A stretch of 64,000 nt of DNA from Longispora albida DSM 44784 (GTDB lineage Bacteria; Actinomycetota; Actinomycetes; Mycobacteriales; Micromonosporaceae): assembly GCF_000379825.1 (NCBI RefSeq), contig NZ_KB903834.1:479976-543975 (forward strand), read 5' to 3'. Shown here piece after piece: positions 62,204-64,000 of this stretch. How positions within the stretch are numbered: position 1 is the stretch's first letter; each line of letters starts with the position of its first letter. The notes beneath the pieces are model-generated. The model worked only from the letters and a program-made list of their open reading frames with translations, was not told where the DNA came from and did no database searches. The position numbers and the translations under genes were made by a program.

Positions 62204-62289
62204 TTTATCCAGGTACTGGCATAAAACAGCCGAGTTCAGCGCATCCCGGCATACCGTGAAGGCTCCTCCAGTACGGAAAGGGGCTCGGG

Positions 62290-62607
62290 ATGTCCGATGT
62301 GGATGCAGCCATGGCGATGGGCACACTGGACACGGTCAGTGACGGGGTGCGGGACGGGCTGGCCGGGCTCCGGCTCGACGGGCACGCGTACTGGATGGTC
62401 CCCGGTGACGTGTACGCGATCCGGCACGACGGCCTCGACTGGCTCGTGAGCGGCGGCGTGTGGCGGGATGCCCGGCTGACCGTCGGCGGGCAGCCGGTGT
62501 TCCGGGTGCCGATGACGCATGGCGGCGAGGCGCTGTGGACCGGCGCGGAGTACCAGGCGCACTGCACGATCAGTGGCGACTGGGAGTTGTGGCGGGTCGC
62601 CGGTTGA
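62290..62607 (+). CDS. small hypothetical protein after the XRE regulator
   Basis: A 105-residue soluble protein, unassigned. Tryptophan/tyrosine-rich beta pattern: HAYWMVPGDVYAIRHDGLDWLVSGGVWRD (about 32-60) and PMTHGGEALWTGAEYQAHC, then WELWRVAG. AAGGGG with six-base spacing precedes the ATG, so it is translated. It may play the partner role that DUF397 plays for the upstream regulator, but this is only suggested by position. It ends in an 11-bp hairpin shared with padR. Confidence 0.72.
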   Translation: MSDVDAAMAMGTLDTVSDGVRDGLAGLRLDGHAYWMVPGDVYAIRHDGLDWLVSGGVWRDARLTVGGQPVFRVPMTHGGEALWTGAEYQAHCTISGDWELWRVAG

Positions 62608-62610
62608 GCG

Positions 62611-62649
62611 CGGGCACCCCGTCGCCTGGGCTGGAGGGCGGGGTGCCCG
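62611..62649. terminator. bidirectional hairpin between convergent genes
   Basis: Perfect 11-bp stem CGGGCACCCCG / CGGGGTGCCCG (62611-62621, 62639-62649) with a 17-nt loop, between the small hypothetical gene and padR. Confidence 0.7.
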
Positions 62650-62665
62650 TTACCTGGACAGGCAG

Positions 62666-63202
62666 TCAGGCGGGTACGAGGAGGCTGGGCAGGTCGTCGA
62701 TCCAGGCGAGGACCATGCGCTCGTAGCGGACGCCGTACTCGCAGGTGACGATCCGGTACGGTTCGAGGCCCTGTGCCCGCATCTGCTCGAGGGCCGACTC
62801 GTACTGGGCGAGGCGTTCGGCGTGGGCCGCGCGGTGCTTGTCCAGCAGCGAGGTGAGCTCCTCCCCGTTGATGTAGCGGCCGAAGCCGACCCGGAGCAGG
62901 AGTTCGTTGCGGGGCTGCTGGGGGAACGGCGGGCCGGTCAGCCACTCGCCGAACGCCTGCCGGCCGGTCGGGGTCAGGCTGTAGGGCACGCTCCCCCGCG
63001 CTCCCCTGCGGCCGGAGCCGACCAGGCCCCGCTGGGCGAGAACGGGGAGTTCGCGGAAGATCTGGCTGCGGGTGATTCCCCAGAACGGGCTGATCTGTTC
63101 TTCGGCCTCACGGGCGAGTTCGCCGGCTGTGGCGCTGTCTATGCGGTGCAGCAGGCCTAGTACGGCTGCGGAAGTGGCGTTGAGATCACGCGGCTGTCTC
63201 AT
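62666..63202 (-). CDS. PadR family transcriptional regulator
   Basis: A 178-residue repressor. The PadR winged helix is VLGLLHRIDSATAGELAREAEEQISPFWGITRSQIFRELPVLAQRGLV (about 14-61), with wing PYSLTPTGRQAF. The C-terminal dimerisation helix (SLLDKHRAAHAERLAQYESALEQM) follows, as in the PadR-s/Vir group. The ATG at 63200-63202 is behind a CAATGT/GACAAT -10-like stretch that lies inside a long inverted repeat at 63213-63243, suggesting autoregulation. It is downstream of the hydrolase gene on the same strand. Confidence 0.9.
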   Translation of the reverse strand: MRQPRDLNATSAAVLGLLHRIDSATAGELAREAEEQISPFWGITRSQIFRELPVLAQRGLVGSGRRGARGSVPYSLTPTGRQAFGEWLTGPPFPQQPRNELLLRVGFGRYINGEELTSLLDKHRAAHAERLAQYESALEQMRAQGLEPYRIVTCEYGVRYERMVLAWIDDLPSLLVPA

Positions 63203-63212
63203 GGAGAGACAT

Positions 63213-63243
63213 TGTCCGCCGGGGAACGACGTTCCGGCGGACA
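63213..63243. promoter_or_regulatory. 31-bp inverted repeat at the padR promoter
   Basis: TGTCCGCC / GGCGGACA outer arms (63213-63220, 63236-63243) enclose GGAAC-GAC-GTTCC (63223-63235), broken only by a two-base bulge. It overlaps the -10-like GACAAT/CAATGT of padR, fitting an autoregulatory operator; it may also act as a hairpin for the upstream hydrolase mRNA. Confidence 0.6.
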
Positions 63244-63261
63244 TTGCCCGTTAGCTATTCG

Positions 63262-64000
63262 TTAAAAGGGAAATGATCTGGGGAGCGCAACCGGACGGTA
63301 AACGGTAAAGGCACCCGGCATGGGCAGAAAGTCGCCGGGACTTCCGGGCGGTCCCGCCGCGAAGCTCCACACGCGCCGGTCGGCTTCGGGGAAGGCGTCG
63401 ACGGCCTGGTTGAGGCTACGGGGGCCGAGATCTGCCCAGCGGCCGGTCTTCGCGCGGTGCCGGACCTGCTCGATGCCGGTCAGCAGCTCGGCCGGGCTGA
63501 ACGAGCAGTGGAAGCCGCGTTCGATGTACACCTGTTTGACGTCGCCGCCGAACCGGGCGGCCTGGTCGCCGTACCAGCGCTGGTTGCCGACCGGTACGGC
63601 CTGGTCGCCGGTGGTGTGCATGGTGAGGACCGGCGCGCCGGGGGTGGCCCACGGGACGAGGGCCTGGAGGCGGAGGACGGCAGCCGGGTCCGGCTTGACG
63701 GTCGCGCCGGCGTTCAGTGCCGCGAGGTCGGTATCGAGGTCAATCCCTGCCTCGGCGTAGGCACGGAGTACGAGATCCTTTTCGGTGGAACGGTCGAGTG
63801 ACCTGCGATAATCCACTCCGTAATTCCACAGTGGATTCCCGCCGGCCCGTTGTTCGATGTCCACGCGGCCCTTGCCCCAGAGATTGCCGCCGACGGCGAA
63901 CCGATTGTTGATCGACTGCCAGAACACCGCCTCTTCCACGGATGCCGGTTTCGGGCTGTGCGGGTCGAACCAGCCGCCCTGATTGGACAACGCGTTGGCG
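63262..64000 (-). CDS. alpha/beta hydrolase, 5' end beyond the window
   Basis: The C-terminal ~246 residues of a secreted- or lipase-type alpha/beta hydrolase. The visible part has TMHTTGDQAVPVGNQRWYGDQAARF, where the Asp of TGDQ fits the catalytic acid, and IERGFHCSFSPAEL, where His is the expected catalytic His. The Ser elbow lies upstream outside the window. The frame is open to the right edge, so an in-frame TTG at 63990 is not trusted as a start. It resembles tannase/PHB-depolymerase-like or peptidase-like hydrolases; no better call is possible. Confidence 0.75.
   Translation of the reverse strand, partial: ANALSNQGGWFDPHSPKPASVEEAVFWQSINNRFAVGGNLWGKGRVDIEQRAGGNPLWNYGVDYRRSLDRSTEKDLVLRAYAEAGIDLDTDLAALNAGATVKPDPAAVLRLQALVPWATPGAPVLTMHTTGDQAVPVGNQRWYGDQAARFGGDVKQVYIERGFHCSFSPAELLTGIEQVRHRAKTGRWADLGPRSLNQAVDAFPEADRRVWSFAAGPPGSPGDFLPMPGAFTVYRPVALPRSFPF

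Noticed and set aside
63262..63990. Complete hydrolase gene starting at the TTG at 63990
   Set aside because: The frame stays open to the window edge and the catalytic serine region is missing, so the true start is outside.

Overview
The window is a high-GC actinomycete chromosome segment with dense, mostly single-copy housekeeping and accessory genes and no visible rRNA, tRNA, prophage, insertion sequence or CRISPR array. Lineage markers are the septation regulator SepH, a mycothiol-dependent-type enzyme, futalosine-route menaquinone genes, DUF3027/DUF2530 proteins, an XPB helicase with its actinobacterial partner, two XRE-DUF5753 regulators (one with a DUF397 partner) and the MurL/MurD2 pair. 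Together these suggest a Micromonosporaceae-like organism, but that placement is an inference.

Layout: 1-5.5 kb holds a truncated ABC ATPase, an Fe-S L-serine dehydratase, a 2-hydroxyacid dehydrogenase, two tiny DUF202 membrane proteins, a glutaryl-CoA-dehydrogenase-type enzyme and a membrane protein. 5.5-13.8 kb holds an aldose-1-epimerase operon, PdxH, citrate synthase, SerC, SepH, a MarR/MFS pair and a maleylpyruvate-isomerase-family protein. 13.8-24.5 kb holds a coiled-coil protein, an NCS2 purine permease, a secreted PNGase A-like glycoamidase, DUF2530, an Hsp90-like ATPase with DUF3027, MqnB-MqnD and a large membrane protein. 24.5-31.8 kb has a cold-shock/HAD/small-ORF operon, an L,D-transpeptidase, the divergent XPB pair and two related lipoproteins. 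31.9-38.5 kb has a GlcD-type flavoenzyme, GlpD, a subtilase with a multi-spanning membrane half, and a short-repeat patch. 38.5-42.7 kb has a two-component system, a lipoprotein and a sugar porter.

The most distinctive block is 42.7-46.9 kb. It is a four-gene run: an unknown CxxC protein, MurL (UDP-MurNAc-L-Ala-L-Glu epimerase), MurD2 (L-Glu-adding ligase) and a D-glutamate-cyclase-like protein. MurL plus MurD2 is the known alternative way to place D-Glu in peptidoglycan without glutamate racemase. The linked cyclase-like gene and unknown protein suggest a wider D-glutamate module that I have not seen described.

46.9-64 kb contains membrane proteins, CutC, a calerythrin-like EF-hand protein, GroEL behind two tandem CIRCE operators, CspA, a phosphotransferase, PaaN, a secreted SH3 protein, a double-GNAT protein, threonine synthase, the XRE modules, a PadR regulator with a strong inverted repeat at its promoter, and a truncated alpha/beta hydrolase.

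Many genes lack a Shine-Dalgarno sequence but have a TANNNT hexamer exactly 6-7 nt before the start codon. This is the signature of leaderless transcription, and I used it to choose several starts.
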